Below the pieces are notes generated by a model. It had not been told where the DNA came from. It saw only the letters and a program-made list of their open reading frames with translations, and made no database searches. A program made the position numbers and the translations under genes. Source: Trachythela sp. YZ-2020 (lineage: Eukaryota > Cnidaria > Anthozoa > Malacalcyonacea > Clavulariidae). Taken from it: a DNA stretch of 64,000 nucleotides. The stretch is taken from assembly GCA_016169945.1 (NCBI GenBank), contig JADLSH010000076.1, positions 129,001 through 193,000 on the forward strand. Direction: 5' to 3'. Shown piece by piece: positions 24,336-36,035 of this stretch; the first letter of the stretch is position 1; every line of letters starts with the position of its first letter.

Positions 24336-24715
24336 ATTTTTTCTATAATCATCTTTTTAAAGTGATGGCCCTTGTGGGCCACCGTACAGTTCATATTACA
24401 TATCCAAATTAATTTGTATACATGTTCATAAATTATCTAAAAACTTTACAATTATTGTTGAAATAAATCGGAATTGCCAGAGCAGCTCATGTGAAAAGGA
24501 ATATGATTGGAAAGTTTTTCATTGCATTTGAAGAAGTAGAAGTATTTATTTTTATTTTTTGAAAGTCGCATACAAAATGCCGAAATTGTTGAAATTTGAT
24601 TCCCGCACGCAAAATAAATTACGAAATGCCATATAAGGTCAGAGTTGCTTGCTATAAACCAATGAAAATCACAAGGAATCGATTTCCGGCACTTTCAAGA
24701 TGATAGGGTGCAAGG

Positions 24716-24776
24716 CAGTGAACTCTAAGTAAACTTACTTAGAAGATTTCTAAGTAAGATTACTTAGAGTTCACTG
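24716..24776. mobile_element. 61-bp hairpin mini-element with 8-bp target duplication
   Basis: Starts CAGTGAACTCTAAGTAA and ends with the exact inverted copy; the arms continue to nearly 30 bp with one mismatch, leaving almost no loop. It is flanked by GTGCAAGG at 24708-24715 and 24777-24784. CAG start plus 8-bp duplication point to mobilisation by a hAT transposase. Confidence 0.85.
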
Positions 24777-26337
24777 GTGCAAGGTCACCGAGATTTAGCT
24801 TTCTGAAGTTGTCCGAGTGTGCACCGACAATACCGGCTTTCGCAACAAATAAAGCATTTTCACGAGAATTGCTGTAAAAGGGCTAGATTATGTCCTATGA
24901 TTATAAAAATGGTATCAAACTAAAGGGATTGGAAATCCCTGTCGAATGGACATATTTACGAGTTTGTAGTGTGTAAACCAAAGGTAGGAGGGTCGTTTAA
25001 GAGAGGAGGACCGGTGGTAAGACAATCATTCAAGCTTGGTTGACTATCGTTTGGCTTGCAGCTGCAGTCAAAGACGACACAAAGTGGTGTGGTGGAGAAG
25101 TCTTTCAAGACAGCAGGATGTGGAAGGTAGTGACATCTGTTTTGGATCTTTCCGGAATGTGGAATTTTCTCGATAAATCCATGTTGTTCTTGTTCGGTAA
25201 TGATTTGGGCATATGTTCTCAGTTTTTCGGGATCTGAGGCCAGCCGTCGTACTGTGGAGCGGGTTCGTCCCCTTGCTATTCTTTCATTGGTGGGAAGTGA
25301 TGGGTGATTAGGTTTCCAAGGCAACTTTGCACTGTAGCGTTCATTTTCAAGGTGGATTGAGGAATTTTGTTTGGTAATCTTTGACGAATTATCTTTCTTC
25401 TTCTTCGGTTTCATTCGGTAGAATGCCTATGGATTCCAAGTTCCAGAACCGTTCTAGGGTTTCTTCGTCTCGTTCTGTGGTAACGATAGCCTTGAGGATA
25501 GTAGCACTGAGTTCTGATGCGGAACAATGGGTGGCAGTTGGTCGAGACAGCAGGTAGCCAATCTTTGATTTGGCGGCAGTAGGTCCGGATCCTCGAATAA
25601 TCTTGTCTTCTACAATGTCCCAATAGTGGTCTGCACCAATGACAAGTGAGATCTTGAATTGGTCATCACTGGTAACGGGATGAGCTAGCTTGAGGTCTTT
25701 AAGGTAAGGTAGGTTGTATACGTCGGTGGTAATATGATTCTTTTGTGGCATAGCAATCACCGGGATAATTAGGACTTGGATTGGGATATTTTCACCAGTG
25801 TCTGTTTGTAAATGTACGGTAGCAACATCGACTCTCTTAACTGATGACTGGATACCACCAAAGACTGATAAGTGTAAAGGTTCGGTCTTTTCTGGTACGA
25901 GGTTGATAATTTTTGCCAATTCTTCGGTTATGAAAGAACGTTGGGCACCTTCATCGAAAAGGATATGTGCTGGACTCTACGGTGGCTATTGCTGTTTTCA
26001 ATAGGGTACATCGGTGGGAGCGGTACTTGTTGTCGAATAGGTTGGTATGAAGGTTTGAAACCGATGTTGGTGTAGTGATACTAGGTAATACCGCTGTCCG
26101 TACACATACATTGTACATTTCTGCCTTTGACGTTTCCCACGCGTTTGGGTCAGGTTTTTGTTCTAGGCGTTCCTTAGTTCCTAGACAAAGGCTTGTGTGA
26201 TGTTTCTGGTGACATTGCCTGCAGCGGTTTTTGGATTTGCACTGTGACACACGATGGTTGTTGAAACACAAGTTCGCCTGAAACGCAATTTGTTTTCGTG
26301 CAGCCCTGTCACTTACTACCGTGCAATCGTTCGATCT

Positions 26338-26404
26338 GTGAGATCCCCTGCAAAAGGTACATGCTTTTGGTGTGAGATCCCCTGCAAAAGGTACATGCTT
26401 TTGG
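26338..26404. repeat. Tandem duplication of about 33 bp
   Basis: GTGAGATCCCCTGCAAAAGG plus TACATGCTTTTG is present twice in tandem within the BEL/Pao gag-pro region, disrupting its frame. Confidence 0.8.
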
Positions 26405-27178
26405 TGTAGAGGGGTTAGATGTTTTGAACTTTGAGTTGCTGAACCAGGCCAGCTTGAAGTGGAAGGGAAGGTGTGAAATGACCGACTTAAATGGTTAAGT
26501 TTGTCTCTTCACCTGCCTCAAGAATTAGAATTTCCTTCGCAACAGTTTTGCGTAATTGTTCTAAATTTAAATCTGTGGTCCCATCTTCTCGGATGAGAGT
26601 GTGCTTTACTTGTGGTCGGAAGTTTCTCAAGATAATAGGCACTAGGAGATCACCATAGGATCACCATAGATTGTGCTTTCCCAAAGCTTCAAGGCTTCGG
26701 ACGTGATTTTCCATACGGTCGTAAAACCCACGTAGACTAGTTACGGACTCAGATGGGTTCGGGAGGTCTAACAATGCTTGCATGTGTGCGTTTGTGATTT
26801 TATGTGGTTAACCAAATCTTTCTTCTAGTATCTTGACTGACTGTGCATAGTTTGTGTCTGTTAGGGGTAAGCCCTCGATTGATCTAGCCGCTTCTTCCGC
26901 CAGATGCGCTTTTAGATAATTGAATATTTGAATGTCGCACAAAGTAGGGTTGTCATGAACTGTGGCCTTGTACGAATCCCAAAACGTTTGCCATTTTAGT
27001 GGATTCCCATTGAATATTGGTAGGGTTAACTTAGGTAGTCTATGTGTGCTCGAATTGTTCAATAGGCCTTTTGGGCGATAAAAAGCACGTGTAGCATCAC
27101 ATGACTTTTAATGTCAACAAAGCGCGAAAGTTCGTACAAGCTTGCAATGTTCAAATATGGCGGCGTATGTAAATTAGC

Positions 27179-29351
27179 ATGGTAGCTACTAAAAGATGCT
27201 CTTGGGGAACGTGTAAAAACGATACACGTAACCCAGACCGTATGCAAAAGAATCAACAAAGTGATCCGGTTAACTTCTTTCACTTTCCTGGCGCAAAAAG
27301 AAATGAGGAGAGGCGTAGACGGTGGATTGAAGCGTGTTGCCGTGGCGATACTTTCGTGTGTCGTAAAGACAGCTACATATGTAGTATTCATTTTGTTGGT
27401 GGAAACGGACCTACAAACGAGAATCCCGATCCTATACCGGCAACGGCAAGTAATGAACTGGTAAGTTAACGACTTTGACTAGCACGCTCTGTTACTCACA
27501 GGTACGCAGATTGAACCTAAAGCGTAAACCTCCAACAGCCCGACAAACTTCTGTAAAAAAGCCACGTCCGAGTGAAGAGAAGTCTGCAGCAAATACGTTA
27601 CTGTCGCTTTTGCATTCAACGAAATGCTGCGTCTCCGAAGAATGATCTTTATAGTTCCACTGGCACTGAATCTGGCACTGCAGACATATGTGACCAAATA
27701 GAAATTTTAACTGACATTGACAAGACATATATCAACTTAGAACAACAAACTCCTGTAGATGGCAAGGAAGAACATTCAAAAATGATACACAGCACACAGG
27801 TAATCAAATGCAAATTTTATTCACCACAATTTCCATATCCGCATGCAATGTGCAAATGTTATAATTATTTTAGTTACACTAGTATGCCTTTTTTATAGAC
27901 TAATGTTGAGCTTGGCCATATAAATCCATATCAAGACAAATTATTGACGAATGGTGCAGAGCTTCACAAACATTTATTATTAACTAAAGTGGAGGATCCG
28001 AAGAAGATCAAGCATTATACAGGTGAATATACAAATTTTATATGTAGGCAAGTTACCTGCCAGTGAAAAACAAGCGAGTGGTGTTTATCCCACCTAGCTG
28101 ATATCCCGGAACTATGTGCCTATCTCAGAAAGGTGAGTTACCCGGATTATTCAATTTGTATATATTGGCTGGGATATCAAGGTTGCTGAGTCACCCCTGG
28201 TTATTTCAGGTTCTAAGCACTTTGGTCCTGGTTTGTCTACACTACCCTGGACGTCTGGAACCCTGGGTATGAATATGCTTAACAATAAATGTGAAGCAAT
28301 GTAAAATTGTTTAACAATGATGATGTTGTTGTTGTTGTTCACAGGTATGAACAAAGAATGTCTTGATATGATTTTCAACGAAATTAAAGCAAAAGCTGTA
28401 AGAATTCATTTTTGGAAGGGTACAAAAAAGACAAAGATACCAAGGACACACAGCAAGTACATCAAGGTAAAACTTTACTCTTAAGTTATTTAATACAAGG
28501 TTTAATGAACAGTTCATATAACACTATATGTCATTAGCTATGGCAGGTTAATACCTGGATTTGTTTCTTATTTTTCTTTTAGAGAAAGAATGAATTATGC
28601 AAACTCTCTATTAGAGAACAGTTTTTGTTTACCTTAATTCGAATAAGAAGAAATGCAAGTATACAAATGTTATCTGATATTTTTGGTTTCTCCTCTGGAA
28701 CTGGAAGCAAAATCTTTATCAGATGGATTTTATTCTTGTCATGAACTGAAATATCTGTTGCCATTCTCAAGTCTTAAAGATTTACAAGGAATTAAATTAC
28801 CTAAACCGCTTCGGGCTATTAAAAACCTCAGAGACATCATTGACTGTACCAAATTTTTCATTCAGACACCATCACGAGCGTTTAGTCAAAGATCAACATA
28901 CAGCCAATACAAGTCACACAACACTTTCAAATTACTTGTTTCTATGTCTCCTGTCCCCCATTTTAACTTTATTTCCAAGTTATTTACTGGTAGCATTAGT
29001 GACAAGGAAATTGTCAAGGAAAGTGGTTTTTTGGAGGAACTACAACCAGGTGATGTAGTAATGGCTGACAAGGGCTTTAATATTCAAGATCTTCTTGCCC
29101 TTCACGAGACTAGACTGATTGCACCACCCATTATGAGAAAAGGTACTGTGTCAGCCGATGCATCAACTCTAACCAGACGAATAGCCAAGATCAGAGTACA
29201 TATCGAACGAATGATTAGAAAATTGAAATGTTTCAACATTCTTAAAGGTTCTATGCCTCTAACGATGAAGCCTTATGTTAATACAGTTGTTACTGTTTGT
29301 GCAGCTCTTGTAAATTTGCAGCCTAGTTGTATTGCTCTTGATGACAATTGA
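27179..29351 (+). pseudogene. THAP-domain DDE transposase (ISL2EU-like)
   Basis: Exon 1 (27179-27461) encodes an N-terminal THAP zinc finger: RCSWGTCKND, FFHFPG, RRRRWIEAC and CSIHF, a DNA-binding domain. Later exons at about 27501-27800, 27899-28020, 28345-28467 and 28583 onward (all with plausible GT-AG borders) encode a linker and a DDE_Tnp_4-like core. Core motifs: IIDCTKFFIQTPS (first D), GDVVMADKGFNIQDLL (second D) and RVHIERMIRKLK (E). The stop is at 29349-29351. Two one-base frame breaks are visible: near 27620 and near 28740. This would be the element's transposase, acting in the nucleus on its inverted ends. Confidence 0.82.
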
Positions 29352-29365
29352 GGGACTTCTAAAAT

Positions 29366-32300
29366 CTAATTATTTGGCAAGCACCTGTGCCTACTGCTTT
29401 GCAATAATTTAAGATTTCTTAAATAGTTTTCGATTCTGGTTCTGTTTTCCTCTGCGTCATCACGAGTGAACCAATGATGAATAGATTTTATGTAATCAGC
29501 TGGGTTTTCTTCTTACTTGGGGATATCCTTAAATATTAAACATGATTAGCACTGCAGGTAATTAGAACAATTTTGGTAAACTGTAATTTGATTGATTTTA
29601 TGAACATTACTACAATGAAAGTACCTGCAAGAAATGCTTCAGAAACATTGTTATAAAGATCCCACAGTTGTTGCTGTAATATCTGTCTTGGTACCTAAAA
29701 TATAGACAATTGTACCTTGATTAATTAATTAATCCAATGGATTCCAATAGGAAAATTTAAATTCCTATTGGAATTCCAATTGGTTCCAACTGGAATTTGG
29801 GCCAAATTTTACATTTCGCATTACAACGCTAAACAATTTTACATGTCAAGGGAGGAGCATTGAAAACTAATGGTTAATGCATATTGATATTTTTGCTCGT
29901 TCCAGCTTTCCAATTTACCTTTAAAACTTCATGTTGCAAACGATTGTAGTAAAACTTCATGTTGCAAACGAGTCCATACACGGTACACAGATGATCCAAA
30001 TAACTGACAATTAAATATTATATATTTTAGATTTATTTAATCTCAAGTGCTAATATTTCCAGAAACTAAGTCAACTAACCTGCATAAATGTGTAATTTCA
30101 GTTCTTCTGGTAGATATGTCCCAGGTCAATGAATCCATTAACAATATGTGGCTTTTGTAAGATAATTTTTTAATGTATTTATAAACACTGGCAAGCACTT
30201 GATTATTAATTGTATTCTATTTTCTACATACCGTGGAGTTATGACAGCTAATAACCAGTGTAAGCAGCAAGTCAAATATAATAAAATGAACATTAATTAA
30301 ATGCCTCCTGTTGTATATACACATGATTGTACAACATAATGTATACCCTACATGACTATATAGTCTTTATTCAAGCAGTCTACTTTACAGAACTGATGGG
30401 CTGCTTGAATTCTCTCCAATCTAAAATCAATGTCCAATAATTATGGATATGAATTACTGAACAACAAGATGTGATAAACACCATGGAAAAATTAGTCACA
30501 AGATTACATTACTTGGACAATTTATTTCCAACATCTTGTTCTCCACAAAGAATGGTGTAGAAGAATGAGCTAATGATTGGGAAGGGACAGGCAAGCTCCC
30601 TGTAAAAGTAATAAGAATAATTCATCTGGCTATTCTAATCTGGAATCAAACAACAATTAGTTCTATTCATTTTAATGTGCCAACTACAGTACCACATACA
30701 TTAACCACTGAGCTATATATGGATAAATGGTCAAGGTACATATTTAAATTAAGTGATAGATGGACTAATGTGCTTACTCAAATAAAATATTCACAATTGT
30801 GTCATTGACCATTGATCTAGGCAAAAGTGTTGCAATATCATTCTCGTAAACATCAATGCCATAAACGTTCAAGCTTGATGAAGTTTTAGAAGGTATGGTA
30901 CATTCAGTTTCCTGTGGTTGAACATTTGGAGAAGCTTTCACAGTTGAAGGCACATCATTCTCTACAGAACATAATAACAGTTAATGTTTTAATCACATTA
31001 TATAATCAAATACACATGATCAAATTCTAACATGTCCATACCATACAAGATCAACCCCCGGTATACTTACCCGAGTGTTCAATGTCCTTTGTTTTATGGA
31101 ATGCATTTATCTTTGGTTTCTTTATTACTATACAGATTAAAATAGAAAAAACAGAATATTATACATATATACACTACATCAATCCTCTCATCTATAGTGC
31201 CTATATTGTAACAGTCTGGTGTTACTGTAGCCAGAACAAAATAATTTAATATATATTTGCCTGGGTGTTCAACATCCTTTGCTCCATGGCGTGCATTTGC
31301 CTTTACTTTCTTTATTACTATACAGAAAGATTAATACATATTATATTTATTAATGCTCTTGATTAATTGCTCTTTAATTCTTTAGTAATTGCTCTTAACT
31401 AATTAACCCATTAAGGCACAAGATTCTCCCCTTTGCTAGTAAATCCTCTGGCATTAGTCAGAATAAAATAATAAAGTGGGGTGTATTGGGTTGCATATAC
31501 TGTGAAAATATAGAAGTTGACATACCGGTACCATGCAAAGTTGTTTCCACACTTGTAGGTACTTCATTCATCATGCATGGTAGAATGTGGGCCACCCAAA
31601 ACAACTCCAACTTGGTACAGACATTCTCCATAAATTTGGCATCATAACTAACTTGCAAACTAAAAATTCCTTCATTTGTCCACATAACAAAATCACAAAG
31701 AGAGAGTTCTGCCACAAACATTTGAGTTTGGATTTGATAGTAGTATGGGCTGTTGGATGTCAAATACAATGTGCTGTTTCTTTCTGCACCACCAATCTCT
31801 TGGGTCAAAAATGCTTGTTTTGGATGCAACTCTCTATGCTTCCAAGGGCACTTGTACTCTACAACCACATTAGGGCAAGCACTGGCATGTTCGGATGTTG
31901 TCAAGACTAGCACTGAGGAATTTTTTCTTATTTGAAATTAAAAACACTTTTTGCAACAGACTCAAATTGTGATGGTTATGCCTTTCAACTTGTCGGTATG
32001 CATCTCTCGCACTTGCTTCATGCACCAACCCCCATGTCAATGGGTGCTGTGGTTCTCGATGTGTTTGGCCAATTGTCGGTCGGTGGTAATTTGGGTTCAG
32101 TAATTAGCTTAACCAGTCTACTAACATCTGTGTTGTTTGGCTTATTCTTTTCGATGGTTGCCTGTCGGGTGAAAACTTGTTTGCATTTTGATGCAGTGAC
32201 AAAACCAGCTTTCTCATAATACCATTCTTTACACTGGCATTGTTTTAGAGTGGTTTGGTTGACTTCGTTGATTTCTTTTTCAATGAATGCTAAGGCTTGA

Positions 32301-33351
32301 TACACTGATTCTGGAGTACTTTCCATATTACTCTCCATGCAACTTCGCACTTTTCTTTTCATGATCCCAAGAACTTCATCTTTACTTGTACTCGCTTCTT
32401 TTGATGTAACCGAGGTTGACTTGGCCGGATACAATTTCTCAAATAATGGTAGAATGGCAGGCTTATTTTCCATATTTCTCATCCTTTGTGTTAGCTGTAA
32501 CCTTTTTTTGCTTATGAGCTTTCGGTCTTCAACTTCTCGGACGTCTACATCAATGTTCTGGCAATATACATGGTTCCTCGTCTTTTTCTTGGAGGAAGGA
32601 AGCTTGCATTTCTCAATGACCAGATCTGACACCTCGCATGCTTTTGTATTTGCGGTTGGCTTTTTAACCCATACACAGGAACCACTTGTTACACTGTCTT
32701 TTCCACAAGTATGCAAAAGTTCTTCAAGTGAGTACATGGCTGCTCCTATGTGTTTACAACCCCCATCAGACCTCCCTTACAGAGACACTTTGCTTTCAAT
32801 ACGCTACCTCGGTTTGCTCCTTTTCTTTCGAGAATAAAATAAAGATCATAAAATGGCTTACCGTCATCTGTCTTGACTTTCATGGCTGGTCGCACCTTTC
32901 CAACATAAACAGAAAGGCATTTGTTGGTCAAGGTTTTCGTAAGCAATGACTCCACGTATCCATCTTCAAATAGGCTGTAATCTTCAAACGACTTGTAGGC
33001 AGCAAGTCCTTGCTTATCGTATGCAGTTGAAGAGTAAATTAGGTAATTGAAGATGTCATACAAACCAAACGGTGGCGAGTCGATAAAGTTATTTACCACA
33101 TCCATTTTGAACGGATTTCCAATCTCCATCTCATGAATTATTACTCGCTCATCATTTTCAATCCGACATGCACTGCCAGTCAAGCTTGATACGCGAGGAA
33201 TATCCATTCTTTCAACCGCAGAAGCGATTTTAATCAGGGATAATTTATTGTAGGCATTTACACTGACTCCTCGTTCAAGCAAGAAATTCTTTATTTCAAT
33301 AACATTCATTTTGCAAAAAGTTTCAGATTCGTACTTATTTATATTATCCAT
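29366..33351 (-). pseudogene. SAP-SWIM-YqaJ nuclease with C-terminal Ulp1-like protease
   Basis: Starts at ATG 33351. Order: a SAP-like helix pair (residues 15-45, EIKNFLLERG), a conserved region of unknown role, and a SWIM-type zinc finger (KCLCKGG...GCKHIGA, around 32770-32740). The YqaJ nuclease core follows (KEWYYEKAGFVTASKCKQVF at about 32240; VVVEYKCPWKHRE and YYYQIQTQMFV, 31913-31535). Small exons follow, two of them near-duplicates (31325-31252, 31137-31066), then exons that read like a C48 protease: VNDTIVNILF (30961-30778), HWLLAVI (30260-30232), LLMDSL (30151-30080) and NNCGIFITMFLKHF (29694-29625). His, Asp and Cys appear in the Ulp1 order with in-phase junctions. Frame breaks occur at two G5 runs (near 32747 and 32029) and near 31890. 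YqaJ nucleases process DNA ends; Ulp1 enzymes remove SUMO. Confidence 0.75.
31066..31325 (-). repeat. Duplicated exon pair in the YqaJ-Ulp1 gene
   Basis: Two copies of about 75 bp, 190 bp apart, each preceded by a polypyrimidine tract and CTGTATAG. They encode similar peptides, IKKPKINAFHKTKDIEHS and IKKVKANARHGAKDVEHP. One ends at a good GTAAGT donor; the other is followed by GCAAAT. Confidence 0.65.
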
Positions 33352-33804
33352 CGTTATCTACTTCATATAATCGGTAAGGAAACTAGTTTACAACTATACG
33401 CCGCCATATTTGGACATTGCAAGCTTGTACGAACTTTCGCGCTTTGTTGACATTAAAAGTCATGCTATACTACACATGCTTTTTATCGCCCAAAAGGCCT
33501 ATTGCGGTGAGTTATTGCGACCTTGAGAGGACGAGTGTTCTCCTTGATTATAGTTTTGCGTGCCAGACAACACGTTGCTATGACTAGGGGTAGCGGTTTC
33601 ATTAGAACTAATAAAGCTTTTTCAATTGTTCAATTCTCGTGTCGAATGTCTGTAGTGCGACTTGTAGTCGATGACTGTTCGTTTTGTTGATCTCGTCATT
33701 CATGAACGTTCCTGCTTTGTTCCACGTCTTTGTTGCTTGTGCTCGTTGAGCGCGTCGAGTTACCTTTGAGCGTTTTAGATCGTCCATCCTGGTCACTGCA
33801 CCAA

Positions 33805-34010
33805 TGTCTCGATCGTCTCTCGTTTGGGTATAATTTGCGTTGTGTATCAGCGTCTATTCAACGATCGAGAACAGCAAGCGGGGGTTCTTTCAATAATAGT
33901 TGTAAACAATGACGGACACAGTGGTTTTAAATATATATTTACTTACAATTCATACTCTCGTCAAGCGAGTCAGTGAAAAACTATATACAAAACAATATAA
34001 GAAAAATGTG
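33805..34010 (-). repeat. Probable BEL/Pao 5' LTR end
   Basis: The LTR side of the primer-binding site is AT-rich and contains AACGATCGAG motifs. The 3' edge is set by the tRNA-primer-like TTGGTGCAGTGACC; the outer edge is not resolved and is approximate. Confidence 0.4.
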
Positions 34011-34078
34011 TGTAAAGTGCGAGTAATTTTATCCATGTGAATTATCTTAGCCAATCAAGTTCTAGTACTTTTTTTTAT

Positions 34079-34842
34079 CGCTTCCTTTCCTTAACACTAG
34101 GTCTGCAAGATATCTTGTAACGATTAGCTCTGGAATAAGTGTGGCGATGTGCGTCTTGCGCAACGCACATGCCGATTTATTAATTTTTGAAAACAATGAG
34201 ATAATTATTAACATAAATTATTAACCGAAGTTAATTATTAAAAGTTTGCACAGAAAAGGTGGGTCAATAAATACGCCCACCACTTAGAAGTTAATAACTA
34301 AACTAATGTACATATGCAATAATATTGCGTCAAGAAAACGGGGAGGAGGGCGGGTTATAAATGGACTTCAGCCAGAGAGTTGACCTTGCGCTACCAGGTT
34401 GAAGAGCAGAATGAACTGGTGCACATACTGCTGTAGATTATATCGCCACTCTTATCCGCTTCCTGCACATTACATTCATGTGACTACTAATTACGGGGAA
34501 AATACCCACATGTCCCATTACAATAGCTCTTTATCTACAAAACTAGATGCAGGAAGCAATAAAATCTTTATTGGTATGCCAATAATTCCTTTATCACTTC
34601 CTTTCCTTAACACTAGGTCTGCAAGATATCTTGTAACGATTAGCTCTGTTTTCTGTGCGCGAACATTGCGCAATTGACCAAGTCAGACAGCAACTGTAAT
34701 AATTATGGCAATGTGCGTCTTGCGCAACACACATGCCGATTTATTAATTTTTGAAAACAACGAGATAATTATTAACATAACAAATTATTAACCGAAGTTA
34801 ATTGTTAAAAGTTCGCACAGAAAAGGTGGGTCAATAAATACG
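34079..34842 (-). repeat. B2, A2 and B1 repeats of the Ngaro-type element
   Basis: B2 34079-34279, A2 34355-34593, B1 34593-34842. A2 abuts B1 directly. A1, the partner of A2, is at 37879-38117; both include GCTCTTTATCTACAAAACTA and GGTATGCCAATAAT. Confidence 0.82.
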
Positions 34843-35219
34843 CCACAAGTCTCCTTGGGTAAAGGAGGCAAACCCCATCCAATCGTTACAAGGGATCAGC
34901 AGATGTAGTGAAGTTAAAACCTATAAAGAAAAACAACTACAAAGCAAATCAGTGCGTGGATTATTACTGTCATTATAAAGGCAAAAACATGGCGAGCGAC
35001 CTGACAGTTCGTGCCCATGCGTTAAACTGTCAGGGGACCGCCAACCTGCTAAATGCGAACATTTGTGTGAGCCTTGCCCATGCGTTAGCTTCACAGAGAA
35101 CGTAAATTAGTAATTAAGTGATACGTACATTCCTAGTATCTTAACACGCACATTCCTATATAATATCAGGTCTTGCCCTTGCGTCGACCTGACAAATTGT
35201 ACTAAGTCCGGAATGTTTA

Positions 35220-35914
35220 TCAACGGGCAGCCATAATCAATCCCTCCAAAAAGCCCAGCCTGTATAGGCGCAGTGTCTGATGTAAGTCACCCATTAGGCC
35301 CATTAGTAAGGCATCGAAAAAAACGCATTCGGCAGCAAAAGTAGCCGCGCCCATCGAAAACCGCATTCGCAGCATAATAGCTAAAACTGGAACATTTTTG
35401 CGTTGCGAAATTGCATCTAGTAAGCTCTGCACTGGGCATACGTCTGAACGTCGTTGAAGTGTGAGCGAGACATTAGATTGGTTGTAAGAATGCTTATAAT
35501 TCAAAAATGTTATTTTTAAACCGCTGATATTGCTCGCATTATCAACGAGTTGAACGACCTGATTCAATTGCAGTACGTCCGGTGACCGGGGACAACAAGT
35601 GATTTCCCCAACTCGTAAAAAGGCAAAAAATGCGTTCGTGCACATAGCTTTGAACAAGTACCCACGATATTCACTTGAACATATTGTTGGAGTTTGTTGT
35701 AAGACTGTGCGAAGGATAGGAAGAGTTATGGGCATGCGTGTATCAATGCATACCCAAGCTTACCATATCCTTTCAACATTTCAACAATCCAAAATACTTT
35801 AGTTGGGTCGTTCACCCCCGCAAGATGATGACAATATCCCAGTGCAGAAACGTACGTGTTGGCCGTTGAGGCCGCATAATTGCGTTGGAACATGTACAAA
35901 ATATTTTCGCTCAT
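35220..35914 (-). pseudogene. Tyrosine recombinase of the Ngaro-type element
   Basis: The N-terminal part (35914-35726, FQRNYAASTANTYVSALGYC) resembles the SAM-like core-binding domain of phage-type integrases. The catalytic part (35735-35220) contains TNAFFAFLRVGEIT, the block carrying the first catalytic Arg, and near the end FSMGAATFAAE, the degenerate form of the usual HSFRIGAAT box. The expected GRW and the nucleophilic Tyr region (LRLYRL) are recognisable but out of register. A frame change joins the two halves. Inactive. A second relic copy lies on the plus strand at 52915-53470. Confidence 0.75.
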
Positions 35915-36035
35915 ATTTTCGCTTTAACTTTAGCGCTAACATTAGCATCGATGGGCACACTGATTGAGCAAAATTTTAGCGGAGCCTGACTCTGTTGACT
36001 GTGAGACGTTAATAAAGTTGGTCTCACCTGTTATG

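Larger units (their letters stand above)
17905..24386. mobile_element. Element 2: complete 6.5-kb integrase + HECT transposon
   Basis: Both ends are present: TACGGTGGCCCACAAGGGTC at 17905 and its inverted copy ending at 24386, flanked by the 6-bp direct repeat CAGTTC (17899-17904 and 24387-24392). The inverted arms run about 350-450 bp, nearly identical, and consist largely of a 20-bp tandem repeat. Inside are a plus-strand zinc-ribbon/UBZ/HECT gene and a convergent minus-strand integrase, plus a nested MITE at 21921-22328. An rve-like DDE integrase with a 4-6 bp duplication recalls the Ginger class, but the HECT cargo is not something I can assign to a named family. The clean ends and near-identical arms suggest fairly recent insertion. 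Confidence 0.88.
27065..33499. mobile_element. ISL2EU-like DNA transposon, 6.4 kb
   Basis: The terminal inverted repeats start GGCCTTTTGGGCGATAAAAA and extend about 100 bp with mismatches (AAGCGCGAAAGTTCGTACAA in both arms). They are flanked by TA at 27063-27064 and 33500-33501. Inside are two convergent genes whose stops lie 14 bp apart: THAP-DDE transposase (+) and YqaJ nuclease (-). Transposase plus YqaJ nuclease is the known hallmark of the ISL2EU superfamily. It is inserted in the gag gene of a BEL/Pao element. Both genes carry frameshifts. Confidence 0.85.
24956..33808 (-). mobile_element. BEL/Pao LTR retrotransposon, truncated and interrupted
   Basis: Read on the minus strand: 5' LTR end and primer site near 33790-33808 (GACA then TTGGTGCAGTGACCAGG), a gag N-terminus at 33796-33608, then the ISL2EU-like insertion (33499-27065). 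The gag core resumes at 27062-26808 (PKLTLPIFNGNPLKWQTF, DUF1759-like), followed by a zinc-knuckle region (26271-25951, CFNNHRVSQC and CRQCHQKHHTSLC). A protease-like region follows (25919-25389, including the segment LVIGADHYWDIV) and the very start of RT (25414-24956, YSAKLPWKPNHPSL). RT stops abruptly at 24956; the remainder of pol and the 3' LTR are lost. A 33-bp tandem duplication at 26338-26404 lies in the gag-pro region. Several frame breaks; inactive. Confidence 0.82.
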
